Assembly (NCBI GenBank): GCA_019359235.1 | Contig: JAHHHT010000007.1 | Location: forward strand, 186,001 to 250,000 | Source of the DNA: Oscillatoria princeps RMCB-10 | GTDB taxonomy: Bacteria; Cyanobacteriota; Cyanobacteriia; Cyanobacteriales; Oscillatoriaceae | Direction of reading: 5' to 3' | DNA: 64,000 nt | Shown: positions 9,729-17,557 of the stretch, one piece after another | How positions within the stretch are numbered: the stretch's first letter is position 1 | Layout: the number at the start of each line of letters is the position of its first letter | Notes under the pieces: model-generated | What the model saw: the letters and a program-made list of their open reading frames with translations, nothing else | Told to the model about the DNA's origin: nothing | Databases searched by the model: none | Translations under genes and position numbers: made by a program

Positions 9729-10097
9729 ATGGCCACTTCTAAGCGCAAGCCCACCGACACCAGCACCCCCACCGGCAACCGGGTTGTCCACCAAGAATTC
9801 GGCGCTCCCACCAACCCCGCCGCCCTGGAACGCTCGGTTCCAGAACTCCCCCCATCCCAGCAAAATCTCAGAATACAGGCATCCCGCAAAGGGCGTCACG
9901 GCAAAACCGTTACCGCGATCACCGGCTTTCAAGCCAAACCCGAAACCTTGGCCTCCCTGCTCAAACAGCTGAAAACCCAGTGCGGTGCCGGTGGCACTGT
10001 TAAAGACGGGGACATTGAAATTCAAGGCGATCACACCCAGAAACTCCTCCAGCTTCTCACCGGCCTCGGCTACAAAGCCAAAATCAGCGGCGGCTGA
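9729..10097 (+). CDS. SUI1/YciH-family translation initiation factor
   Basis: 122 aa from the ATG at 9729 (MATSKRKPTDTST); the frame also opens at 9696. The C-terminal ~75 residues are the SUI1 (eIF1-like) fold: RKGRHGKTVTAITGFQ, LASLLKQLKTQCGAGGTVKD, GDIEIQGDHTQKLLQLLTGL, GYKAKI. Bacterial homologues (YciH) influence start-site fidelity. The N-terminal ~45 residues are disordered. Stands alone. Confidence 0.9.
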   Translation: MATSKRKPTDTSTPTGNRVVHQEFGAPTNPAALERSVPELPPSQQNLRIQASRKGRHGKTVTAITGFQAKPETLASLLKQLKTQCGAGGTVKDGDIEIQGDHTQKLLQLLTGLGYKAKISGG

Positions 10098-10356
10098 CCC
10101 CCGGTAACTTTTCTGATCTCCGTTTTGTTAATCACTCGTTCCCATGCTCCGCCTGGGAACGCCTGACTTGAGGCTCCGCCTCGTTAAGCCCATTCAATTC
10201 GCGACAGGGCGACCGCAAGTGCCCCCCCGCAGCCGGCCAGAAAATAAAATACACTATTCAACCGGATTTTTTATACGGCTTTAGCTTGCATTTGGATTGC
10301 GGATGAATGGCCGGCCTAAACTCCAATATCATATCCGGTTGATTAGCTAGAATTAG

Positions 10357-10422
10357 CAATGCCCAGTGTCCAGTGCCCAGTGCCCAATCCCAAATCCCAA
10401 ATCCCAAATCCCCAATCCAAAA
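10357..10422. repeat. Heptanucleotide tandem repeats (STRR-type)
   Basis: Runs of CCCAGTG followed by CCCAAAT and CCAATCC variants immediately after the stop codon of the kinase gene. This is the short tandemly repeated repetitive DNA known from filamentous cyanobacteria. The same word is found inside the neighbouring gene at 10655-10722. Confidence 0.85.
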
Positions 10423-11724
10423 TCACCGGCTCTGGCGCAGAGGAATTTCAATTGCGAACTCCGCCCCCAATCCCTGTTCCGAACAACACAGCAACTGACC
10501 GCCGTGTTGCTCCACAACAATCTGGTAGCTGACAGACAGCCCCAGACCCTTGCCAGATCCCACCGGCTTAGTCGTGAAAAAAGGGTCAAAGATGCGGGAT
10601 TGGACTGCCGGTGTCATCCCTATTCCATTATCCGCTATCCGAATCACAACAGATGATTGCGCATTCGGCACTGGGCACTGGGCACTGGGCAAATGCGATC
10701 TACTGTCTTCCCCACGCCCCATTTCAGTGCGAATCGATATCCACTTGGGGAGGTTCGGACTTGCCTTGAGGGCGTCAATCGCATTGCTCAAAATATTGAG
10801 AAAAACCTGATTCATTTGCCCTGCCAAACATTCAACCGGCGGCAAATGCCCGTATTCCTTAATCACCTCAATATCCCCCTCCCCATCACCGGCAGTCAGG
10901 CGGTGCTGCAGCAGCAACAAAGTGCTGTCTATCCCTTCATGCAAATTCACCTGCTTCCTCTCAGCTTCATCCAGACGAGAAAAATTGCGCAGAGACAGAA
11001 CAATCTGGCGGATGCGCTCAGTTCCCACTCGCATCGAATTCAGGAGTTTAGGAAAATCCTGCATCAAAAAGTCGAGATTGATATCTTCAGCAGCAGCCAG
11101 GAGGTGCGGGCTGAGTGAGGGGCTCTCTTTCAGGGAGAGATCCGCAAAGTTGAGCAAATCAGAAACGTACTCCTGAATATAGATCAAATTTCCCGATATA
11201 AAATTAACGGGATTGTTGATTTCGTGAGCAATGCCAGCCACCATCCCGCCGAGGCTAGACATCTTTTCGCTGTGAATCAGCTGAGCTTGAGTTTGGCGCA
11301 GCTCGTCCAGAGCTTGGCTCAATTGCTGATTCGACCGGCTCAATTCCTGCTGGTACTTGTAAACCCGCAGACCCGCTCGCACCCGCGCCTGCAATTCCAG
11401 AGGATCGACCGGCTTAGAAAGAAAATCATCCGCCCCCGCATCCAGTCCCGCCACCCGGTCAGCCACCGTTCCCTTAGAAGTTAGCAAAATAAAGAACGCC
11501 GTCGCCAACTTTGGGTCAGCTTTAAGCTGCCGGCAAACCTCAACCCCATCCATCTCAGGCATCACCCAGTCGCAAACAATCAGCGCCGGTTCGATTTTAG
11601 ACGCAGATTGCAGTCCTTGCAACCCGTCTTTGGCCACTGTTACCTCATACCCTTCTAATTGAAGGTCTCTTTTCAGAAGTAACCGGGTTGCCCCATCATC
11701 TTCAATTAGGAGAATTTTTGACAT
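10423..11724 (-). CDS. Response regulator-histidine kinase hybrid
   Basis: 433 aa. Receiver domain at 1-120 (phospho-acceptor D52 in VCDWVMPEMDG, K104 in FLSKPVD). A coiled-coil linker runs ~122-155. The HisKA box has H167 (MVAGIAHEINNPVNF), and the HATPase_c domain has N-box NQVFLNILSNAIDAL, G1 IADNGIGM, F-box FDPFFTTKPVG and G2 GSGKGLGL. Soluble. It is a REC-first hybrid, common in cyanobacteria, probably taking phosphate from another kinase. An unusual stretch (RSHLPSAQCPVPNAQSS) between two HATPase strands is the translation of an inserted heptamer repeat. No cognate partner nearby. Confidence 0.92.
   Translation of the reverse strand: MSKILLIEDDGATRLLLKRDLQLEGYEVTVAKDGLQGLQSASKIEPALIVCDWVMPEMDGVEVCRQLKADPKLATAFFILLTSKGTVADRVAGLDAGADDFLSKPVDPLELQARVRAGLRVYKYQQELSRSNQQLSQALDELRQTQAQLIHSEKMSSLGGMVAGIAHEINNPVNFISGNLIYIQEYVSDLLNFADLSLKESPSLSPHLLAAAEDINLDFLMQDFPKLLNSMRVGTERIRQIVLSLRNFSRLDEAERKQVNLHEGIDSTLLLLQHRLTAGDGEGDIEVIKEYGHLPPVECLAGQMNQVFLNILSNAIDALKASPNLPKWISIRTEMGRGEDSRSHLPSAQCPVPNAQSSVVIRIADNGIGMTPAVQSRIFDPFFTTKPVGSGKGLGLSVSYQIVVEQHGGQLLCCSEQGLGAEFAIEIPLRQSR
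10655..10722. repeat. Heptamer repeat inserted in frame in kinase ATPase domain
   Basis: Three copies of GGGCACT-type heptamers and flanks are read in frame as PSAQCPVPNAQ within the histidine kinase. It is the same repeat family as at 10357-10422, 230 bp away. Confidence 0.8.
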
Positions 11725-12221
11725 GAGATGCCGGACTTGTTCAAGGTTAAGGGGTGAGGAAGGAGAAATGATAATTCCTGAAAACTTTGACCACTTCTAG
11801 AATACCCCCTAACTCGGCTAGCATATCAGCGGCACCCTCAAGACAGATGCAGGGTGCGTTCCGCCTTCTGTGAGTCCCCGACACAAGTCGGGATGGCGCT
11901 ACAGAGGAACCCGCCCCAGCAAATTCTTCCAGGCGCGTCCTTGGCGTCTGCACTGCGGGTAGGCCGCAAGGCCGTGCGCTCTGTCGCTAAAAGCGCCCGG
12001 CGCAAGCGCCTAAAGCCCTAGCCGCTACCTTTGTCTGTGGCGGTTCAAACCCAGTTCCCGACACAAATCGGGGGCGTGCTGCAGAGGAACGCACCCCACC
12101 AAATACAAGCTTTGCGGAACGCACCCGAAAAAAATTAGAGGGGCGTCCAGACAGCGCCCCTCGTTTGAGGTGTGGCCGTGGGCGGAGCTTCGCCCGCCCT
12201 ACAATTCCTAACGTCAAGTTT
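11725..12221. other. Gene-free interval with ~49-bp direct repeat
   Basis: No supported gene. Two diverged copies of a ~49-bp element start with CCCGACACAAGTCGG at 11877-11925 and CCCGACACAAATCGG at 12057-12105, 180 bp apart. Both continue through CAGAGGAAC to CCAAAT. The leading CCCGACACAARTCGGG is itself a short inverted repeat. Confidence 0.6.
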
Positions 12222-13847
12222 TTACGCACCTTTCCCGAGCTCAGTAACGCCGAGCAACGCGGGAGTTTCAGGAGCGGGCAACTTCGGTGCTATAAAGCCA
12301 GAGTACATAATCTGGCGCTGCCCGGCAACCAGGGGCAGGGCTTGGCGAACTTCGGCAGCGACTGCCACCGTCTTCACGTCATAAGTTTGAGTGGCCAGCT
12401 TCGGGTACAAGCCAATGCCGATGATGGGAAGCAGCAAGCAAGCGGTGATGAAAATCTCGCGAGGCTTGGCGTCCACCAGATCCCAAGGATCGGACATCAG
12501 TTTTGGATTCTCAGCGCCGGTGAACACTTCCCGCAGCATGGAGAGCAGGTAAATCGGAGTCAGGATCAGCCCCACTGCAGCGAGAAAAATCATTCCGACT
12601 TTGAAGCTGGAGCTGTAAGCGTCACTGGTAGACAAGCCCAAGAATACCGTCAGCTCGCTGACAAATCCGCTCATTCCGGGCAAAGCCAGAGACGCCATCG
12701 AACCGGCGGTGAACAGAGCGAACACTTTAGGCATATGTTTGGCCATGCCTCCCATTTTTTCGATGGCCAGAGTGTGGGTGCGCTCGTAGGCTACGCCAGC
12801 GAGGAAGAACAGCGCCGCCGCAATCAGCCCGTGGGAAATCATTTGCAGCATTGCCCCGTTGAGGCCCAGTTCTGTGTGTGAAGCGATGCCAATCAGAACG
12901 AAGCCCATGTGGGAAATCGAGGAGCAAGCCAGCCGCCGCTTGAGGTTGTCTTGAGCGAAGGCGGTTAAAGCGCCGTAGACAATGTTCACCACACCCAGCA
13001 CAACCAGCACCGGCGCGAAGTATACGTGTGCGTCGGGGAGCATCTCGATATTCATGCGGATCAGCCCGTAGCCTCCCATTTTCAGCAGCACCCCGGCCAA
13101 AATCATGGAAACTGGCGCTGAAGCTTCACCGTGGGCGTCCGGAAGCCAAGTGTGCAGGGGGAAGATGGGGAGTTTGACGCCGAAGGCAATCAGTAAGCCT
13201 GCGTAGGCGAGGAGTTGAAACGCCACCGGGAAGTTCTTTTGCCCGATCGCCGCCATGTCAAAGGTGACTGTATCGCCATAGAAGGCCATTGCTAAACCGG
13301 CAACCAGAATGAAGATTGAACCCAGTGCCGTGTAGAGGATGAATTTGGTCGCCGCGTACTGGCGCTTCGGTCCGCCCCAGATCGAGATCAGCAGGTACAC
13401 CGGCACCAGCTCCAGTTCCCAGATCAGGAAGAACAGCAGCATGTCTTGGGCGGCAAACACCCCAATCTGGGCGCTGTACATTGCCAGCATCAGGAAATAA
13501 AACAAACGCGGCTTGTTGCTGACGTTCCAAGCCGCGAAAGTCGCCAGGGTGGTGACTAGGCCGGTGAGCACGATCAGGGGCATTGACAGCCCGTCCACCG
13601 CCACCGACCAATTCAGGCCCAGCTGCGGCACCCAGGAATAGCTCTCTGCCAGCTGCAGCGTTGAATTTTGCCAGTCGTAGTGAGTCCAAAACGCCCACAC
13701 GCTCAGCGCCAAGTCTGTTAACCCCACCCCCAGGGCGTACCAGCGGACGGTTTTGCCGCTTTTGTCGGGTATCGCGGGAATGGCCAGGGCTGCCACTAGG
13801 GGCAAGAGGATTATCGTCGTTAGCCAGGGAAATTCAATGGGAGGCAT
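12222..13847 (-). CDS. ndhD1: NAD(P)H-quinone oxidoreductase subunit 4 (NdhD1 type)
   Basis: 541 aa, about 14 membrane spans; proton-pumping antiporter-like subunit of thylakoid NDH-1. Diagnostic stretches: [20 protein letters not shown] (Glu essential in this family), [76 protein letters not shown]. The sequence fits the NdhD1/D2 respiratory and cyclic-flow class rather than the CO2-uptake NdhD3/D4 class. That subclass call is from overall resemblance. thrB lies ~500 bp upstream on the same strand, an arrangement I believe recurs in cyanobacteria. Confidence 0.95.
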   Translation of the reverse strand: MPPIEFPWLTTIILLPLVAALAIPAIPDKSGKTVRWYALGVGLTDLALSVWAFWTHYDWQNSTLQLAESYSWVPQLGLNWSVAVDGLSMPLIVLTGLVTTLATFAAWNVSNKPRLFYFLMLAMYSAQIGVFAAQDMLLFFLIWELELVPVYLLISIWGGPKRQYAATKFILYTALGSIFILVAGLAMAFYGDTVTFDMAAIGQKNFPVAFQLLAYAGLLIAFGVKLPIFPLHTWLPDAHGEASAPVSMILAGVLLKMGGYGLIRMNIEMLPDAHVYFAPVLVVLGVVNIVYGALTAFAQDNLKRRLACSSISHMGFVLIGIASHTELGLNGAMLQMISHGLIAAALFFLAGVAYERTHTLAIEKMGGMAKHMPKVFALFTAGSMASLALPGMSGFVSELTVFLGLSTSDAYSSSFKVGMIFLAAVGLILTPIYLLSMLREVFTGAENPKLMSDPWDLVDAKPREIFITACLLLPIIGIGLYPKLATQTYDVKTVAVAAEVRQALPLVAGQRQIMYSGFIAPKLPAPETPALLGVTELGKGA

Positions 13848-14159
13848 GGTTGAGGATATATACCTATTTGCTTCTGTGTCTATTCTATTAAGTTACGTGA
13901 ACTTTTGCAAACTACTTTTCCCAAGAAAAAACACACAATCACCATAAATGCGAGTCAATACTTGCCTTGCAGGCATGGCCATTGGGTTTTATACGTTTAA
14001 TTAGTTTGCAAATGTATCTGGGATTACAAAGCTACAAGTCAAACCTGCTGAAACCCCTGCTGATTTTTCTCTTACATTTAAAAAATTAATAACACGGATA
14101 AATAAAAGTTAAGTTTTGTTAAGGGGAGGGTCGCAACAAAAAACGGTAGCGGTAGCTAC

Positions 14160-14233
14160 CGTTAAGCCGGCTATAGGGCCACTGCTGCGTTCTTAAAGAA
14201 TTGTTACTAGGCCGGGGTTGCCCCCTGTGCATT
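14160..14233. repeat. Partial copy of the thrB 3' end
   Basis: About 70 bp (from GTTAAGCCGGC through GCGTTCTTAAAGAATTGTT to GGTTGCCCC) are repeated with few mismatches at 14298-14368. The second copy contains the last codons and TAG stop of thrB. The two copies flank a palindromic element at 14237-14294. Confidence 0.85.
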
Positions 14234-14236
14234 ACC

Positions 14237-14294
14237 AGAAACCGGGTTTCTTTGGATGGTAGGGGCAGGCCCCCGTGCCTGCCCCCGGTTTCTT
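14237..14294. repeat. Nested palindromic repeat (AGAAACCGGGTTTCT family)
   Basis: AGAAACCGGGTTTCTT, then an inner palindrome GGGGCAGGC-CCCCGT-GCCTGCCCC, then GGTTTCTT. The inner element looks inserted into the outer one. First of nine loci of this repeat family in the window. Confidence 0.8.
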
Positions 14295-14343
14295 GCGGTT
14301 AAGCCGGCGGTAGGGCCACGGCTGCGTTCTTAAAGAATTGTTG

Positions 14344-15327
14344 CTAGGCGCAGGTTGCCCCTTGCGTCTCCAGAGAGAGGACTTTCACGTCCGCTGTCAC
14401 CCCCGCCCGCTTCCAAGCCTCAGCCATTGCCGGCACGACTGCCGGTGCGGTGTTCGCATCCGCCAGGGCCAGCAGAGTTGGCCCAGCGCCACTGATTGCC
14501 ATTCCGTAAGCGCCGGCATCCAGCGCCGCCTTGCGCACCGCCGAGTAGCCGGGAATCAGAGACTGCCGGTAGGGCTGGTGGATGCGGTCTTGCATGGCCA
14601 CTCGCAGCCAGCTGTCGGTGCCGGTTTCCAGCCCCCGCACCAGCAGACCCAGGTGGGCTGTATTGAAGATGGCGTCAGCGCGACTGTACTGCGCCGGCAG
14701 AGCCCCCCGCGACTGGGCTGTCGAAAGTTCAAAATCCGGAATCGCCAGCACCGGCACAATATCCGAGTGCCAGGGAATCTCGCAGATTTCCCAGCCACTC
14801 GTGCGCCCCACGTTATTAATATGGGGCTGGCTGGCATCGTCTTCATCCGCCAGTGCCGCCAACCGGCACCCTCCCAGCAGTGCCGGCACCACATTATCTG
14901 GGTGCCCTTCCATAGATATAGCCAGCTGCATCACCTCCTCCTGCGACAGCGGCGCACCGGCAAGCTGGTTTGCGCCCACCAACCCGCCCACAATCGCCGT
15001 CGCCGAACTCCCCAACCCCCTCGTCAGCGGATACCCCAGCGAAATCTCGATGCGTGCCGGTGGCGGCGACTGGCCGGTGTGTTCATATAACTTTACAAAT
15101 GCCCGGTAAGCCAGATTGCTCTCATCAGTTTGGACTCGCTCAGCATCAGTGCCGGTGACGCTGATGCTGGCTCCCCCTCCCTCCCCCCCCAGTGCCTGGG
15201 TGGAATCGAGACGGGTGAATTTAAACTGGTTGTAAAGCGTCAAAGCAGCCCCGATGCAGTCAAAACCTGGCCCGAGGTTAGCCGTGGTAGCGGGAACAGT
15301 AACAGTAACACTAGAGATAGAACACAT
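14344..15327 (-). CDS. thrB: Homoserine kinase
   Basis: 327 aa; GHMP kinase that phosphorylates homoserine in threonine biosynthesis. The N-terminal strand has VTVPATTANLGPGFDCIGAA. The ATP-binding GHMP motif is PLTRGLGSSATAIVGGLVGA. Further signatures are EGHPDNVVPALLGG and the C-terminal GAYGMAISGAGPTLLALAD. Full length for the family. Start ATG at 15327 (MCSISSVTVTVPA). Its 3' end is duplicated downstream. No other threonine genes adjoin. Confidence 0.95.
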   Translation of the reverse strand: MCSISSVTVTVPATTANLGPGFDCIGAALTLYNQFKFTRLDSTQALGGEGGGASISVTGTDAERVQTDESNLAYRAFVKLYEHTGQSPPPARIEISLGYPLTRGLGSSATAIVGGLVGANQLAGAPLSQEEVMQLAISMEGHPDNVVPALLGGCRLAALADEDDASQPHINNVGRTSGWEICEIPWHSDIVPVLAIPDFELSTAQSRGALPAQYSRADAIFNTAHLGLLVRGLETGTDSWLRVAMQDRIHQPYRQSLIPGYSAVRKAALDAGAYGMAISGAGPTLLALADANTAPAVVPAMAEAWKRAGVTADVKVLSLETQGATCA

Positions 15328-15428
15328 GAAAAATTCCTAATCGGGCAAAACCGGAGGTGCCGGTGGCAGAAGCCCCGCTTCTAGTCAAACCCTCCCTGCA
15401 GGAAAGCCCAGCACCGGGCGTGAGGAAA

Positions 15429-15456
15429 CCCCCCAATCATCTTTGATTAGGGGGGG
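15429..15456 (-). terminator. Hairpin between GNAT remnant and thrB
   Basis: CCCCCCAATCA-TCTT-TGATTAGGGGGG: long arms with one mismatch, tight loop, 8 bp downstream of the GNAT stop on the minus strand. It could end that transcript. No strong T-run. Confidence 0.5.
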
Positions 15457-15463
15457 AAGGATG

Positions 15464-15905
15464 TCAATCTCTCACCCGCGCCATTGCGTGAGCGTCAGCA
15501 TAAGCGCCGGCGCGGAAAGCATATTTGCGCAGAGTCCCTTCAATGACAAAGCCAAATTTCTCATAGAAATGGATAGCGCGGGAATTGTCAGAGTAAACCG
15601 TCAACTCAAGGCGCTTTAAGTTGAGCCAGTTTTCGGCGAGGTCGATAGCAGCTTCCATCAGCACCCTTGCCAATCCCCTTATTTTGGCAGTCATCGCGGA
15701 CGCTCATACCAATTTCTCCCACATGGGCGCGACGCCCCTCGAAGGTTTGCAGACCGAGGATACCCACCACTTTCTGGCTGCTGCTGATAACAGCTACCTT
15801 TTCCGGGATATCAGGCGGAGTTGGTTTGGGTGGCGCAGGAGTATGGCGGGAACTGGTATCGCTGGGGCGCAAAAAATATGGACGGTTGGCTGTGTCCGGC
15901 GCTGT
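15464..15905 (-). pseudogene. Decayed GNAT acetyltransferase
   Basis: Two overlapping frames together give a GNAT domain. The upstream frame ends VVGILGLQTFEGRRAHVGEI, GMSVRDDCQNKGIGKG. The downstream frame continues LMEAAIDLAENWLNLKRLEL, TVYSDNSRAIHFYEKFGFVI, EGTLRKYAFRAG. They join only if one base is restored near 15670, at the acetyl-CoA loop. The N-terminus is also abnormal: NRPYFLRPSDTSS jumps to a Pro-rich stretch and then EKVAVI, so the first ~40-50 residues usual in this family are missing, and the reading frame lacks an ATG. Frameshift plus N-terminal loss point to a real pseudogene rather than one sequencing error. Confidence 0.75.
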
Positions 15906-15954
15906 TTAAATACTTCAGCGAAGCGCCAAAGAAAATCTACTGCAAAGCAGAGAA

Positions 15955-16000
15955 GGTTTAGGGTTTAGGGGTTGGGGTTTAGGGTTTATGGGTTAGGGTT
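15955..16000. repeat. GGGTTTA/GGGGTTA tandem repeat
   Basis: Six or seven imperfect heptamers of the GGTTTAG type. Cyanobacterial STRR-class repeat. Confidence 0.8.
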
Positions 16001-16120
16001 TATCCCCTCGTTCCCAGGCACCCTTACGGGAAGCCTGCGGCTACAGCCTGGGAACGCTGCTCGCTTTGGCTCTGCCTCCTTTTTACAACAAGCAGCATTA
16101 TTAGCGTAATAGCTTATTAA

Positions 16121-16157
16121 CCCCATGCCCCATGCCCCATGCCCCATGCCCCATACC
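16121..16157. repeat. CCCCATG heptamer tandem repeat
   Basis: Five near-perfect copies of CCCCATG directly before the stop codon of the DUF4058 gene (minus strand). Confidence 0.85.
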
Positions 16158-16159
16158 CA

Positions 16160-16945
16160 CTATCGCAACCCTTTCTCCCGCAAAATGGCGTCCGCCCAAG
16201 CAGCATCCGCTTCTGAGAGTGCCGGCACCGGCTCGCGGCTGTAATCCATAGTATAATCATAGCCGGCTCGGTCATATACCCCATGTAACAGCGCCTGCAA
16301 ATCTATCACTGGCTCCACATCTTCTGAGCGCAAAGGCAGAGAAAACTTAGGAATCTCATTCGGCAGATTAAACAAGTATAAATCCGCTGTGGGACGCCTG
16401 TCACCCCGACTCACTAAAATTCTATAATTTGTCTGGTACTCATTCTCAAAAAACGGCATTGGCTCTCCTTCGCGGAGCAAGTCAATCTCTATCAAATGGG
16501 TGTGACTTGCCAAAACCACTTCCCGCTTCTCTAAATACATTTCCCGTCCTTTTCCAGGGCGCTTATTGGTGGGCGAGAGGACTTCAATTACCGCTATTAC
16601 GTTACCTTTCGCCATATCTCGAATTTCTAAATACCCCTCTCTCAGTTCTAAAGGCACCGGCACTTTCACCTTCACCGCCGTTTCTGCCGGTGCGGCGACA
16701 GCGACATTTGACTCGCGGGGAGTGGTTTGAGTGCGCGATCGCACCACAGTCACATCTGGAATTCCCACCAAGATGGGATTTTCGCCGGCAAACGAATAAA
16801 CCCGCTTTTCAATATCTACCCGATATTTCGGACGAACTTGCGGAACCAAGGCATCAGCCATGGCCACGATGAGCCGGTTGTGTACCTGTGGCCACAATTC
16901 CGGATTTTCTAAATAATGGTTCATCCCTGGAAATGGAGAGGGCAT
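16160..16945 (-). CDS. DUF4058 family protein
   Basis: 261 aa, full length for this mainly cyanobacterial family. It opens with the characteristic MPSPFPGMNHYLENPELWPQ, and later has KYRVDIEKRVYSF, YLEIRDMAKGNVIAVIEVLS, PTNKRPGKGREMYLEKREVV and HLIEIDLLREGEPMPF. The pattern VIEVLSPTNK...EIDLLR recalls PD-(D/E)XK-like nuclease folds (E and D/K residues in strands), but no activity is established. Usually present in many paralogues per genome. Confidence 0.9.
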   Translation of the reverse strand: MPSPFPGMNHYLENPELWPQVHNRLIVAMADALVPQVRPKYRVDIEKRVYSFAGENPILVGIPDVTVVRSRTQTTPRESNVAVAAPAETAVKVKVPVPLELREGYLEIRDMAKGNVIAVIEVLSPTNKRPGKGREMYLEKREVVLASHTHLIEIDLLREGEPMPFFENEYQTNYRILVSRGDRRPTADLYLFNLPNEIPKFSLPLRSEDVEPVIDLQALLHGVYDRAGYDYTMDYSREPVPALSEADAAWADAILREKGLR

Positions 16946-17034
16946 TGACTTACCTCCTGTTCAGCTTACTTGCAGTCTAGCTACTGCCCTGTGCTTTTCA
17001 CTATTCTATCACACCGGCAGCCCTACTGCGCTCC

Positions 17035-17334
17035 TTACTCTAGAGCTTCTAAATCCAATATTCTCTTCCCGTGAATCACCGCCGCAACAGTTACAGTTTC
17101 ACCTTCAATGCAATAGATAATTCGATAGCTGTATACCAGCACTTCCCTGACAGTCTCTTCGGCAAACTCCGGTACAATGCGTCCAGCAAAAGGGAAAGTG
17201 CTTAAATTGCGAGTTGAGTCAAGTATCTTCTGAATTACTGCGGCTGCATAAGAAGCGGAATCACGAGCTATATAGGCGGCAATTGCGTCTGCATCTTCTA
17301 GCGCTTTGGGCTACCACACTACTTGATAAGCCAT
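17035..17334 (-). pseudogene. ParE/RelE-type toxin with amber codon at position 8
   Basis: From ATG 17334 the frame reads MAYQVVW, then TAG (17311-17313), then continues as a good ParE toxin: PKALEDADAIAAYIARDSAS, AVIQKILDSTRNLSTFPFAG, RIVPEFAEETVREVLVYSYR, IIYCIEGETVTVAAVIHGKR, ILDLEALE. Paralogues usually have Ser or Thr at the TAG site (W-S/T-P-K-A). There is no in-frame ATG downstream, so the toxin should not be made without suppression or an odd restart. It overlaps the antitoxin gene by 16 nt, the normal toxin-antitoxin arrangement. Confidence 0.85.
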
Positions 17335-17507
17335 TTGCTCAAACGCCGTTCGGCTTCCTCTTGTGGAATCGTTCCTTCAGCACCGGCTACTTCCAATCCC
17401 TTGCGCACTTTCTCCATTACATACAGGTGGTACTGCACATCTTCAATAGAACAATCATCCGGCAATTTGTTCAGCAGAGATTTAACTTCTTCTTTGGCGA
17501 CACTCAT
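17319..17507 (-). CDS. Antitoxin of a ParE/RelE-type module
   Basis: 62 aa from ATG 17507, preceded by GGAGTAAG; a GTG one codon earlier is possible. MSVAKEEVKSLLNKLPDDCS, IEDVQYHLYVMEKVRKGLEV, EEAERRLSKWL: the helical pattern of the small cyanobacterial antitoxins that partner ParE toxins (LPDD.S.EDVQYHLYV). It should bind and neutralise the toxin and repress the operon. Here the toxin is interrupted, so the antitoxin may be kept for protection against related toxins or may be drifting. Confidence 0.8.
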   Translation of the reverse strand: MSVAKEEVKSLLNKLPDDCSIEDVQYHLYVMEKVRKGLEVAGAEGTIPQEEAERRLSKWLIK

Positions 17508-17520
17508 CACTCTTACTCCA

Positions 17521-17552
17521 GTAGGGTGCGTTTACTCTGATAAACGCACCCC
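17521..17552. repeat. GTAGGGTGCGTT inverted repeat
   Basis: GGGTGCGTTTA ... TAAACGCACCC, one of a dispersed palindrome family in this window (also 27132, 57875, 61267). It sits between the thrS stop and the antitoxin start and could act as a terminator. Confidence 0.75.
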
Positions 17553-17557
17553 AAAAA

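Noticed and set aside
11747-12229. Short minus-strand frames upstream of the kinase gene
   Set aside because: They follow the direct repeats and GC-rich words; no family features.
14338-15090. 250-codon plus-strand frame opposite thrB
   Set aside because: Antisense of homoserine kinase; composition is Arg/His-rich as expected for a shadow frame.
15955-16000. Telomere-like GGGTTTA repeats
   Set aside because: Short, imperfect and interior; the usual cyanobacterial heptamer repeats explain them.
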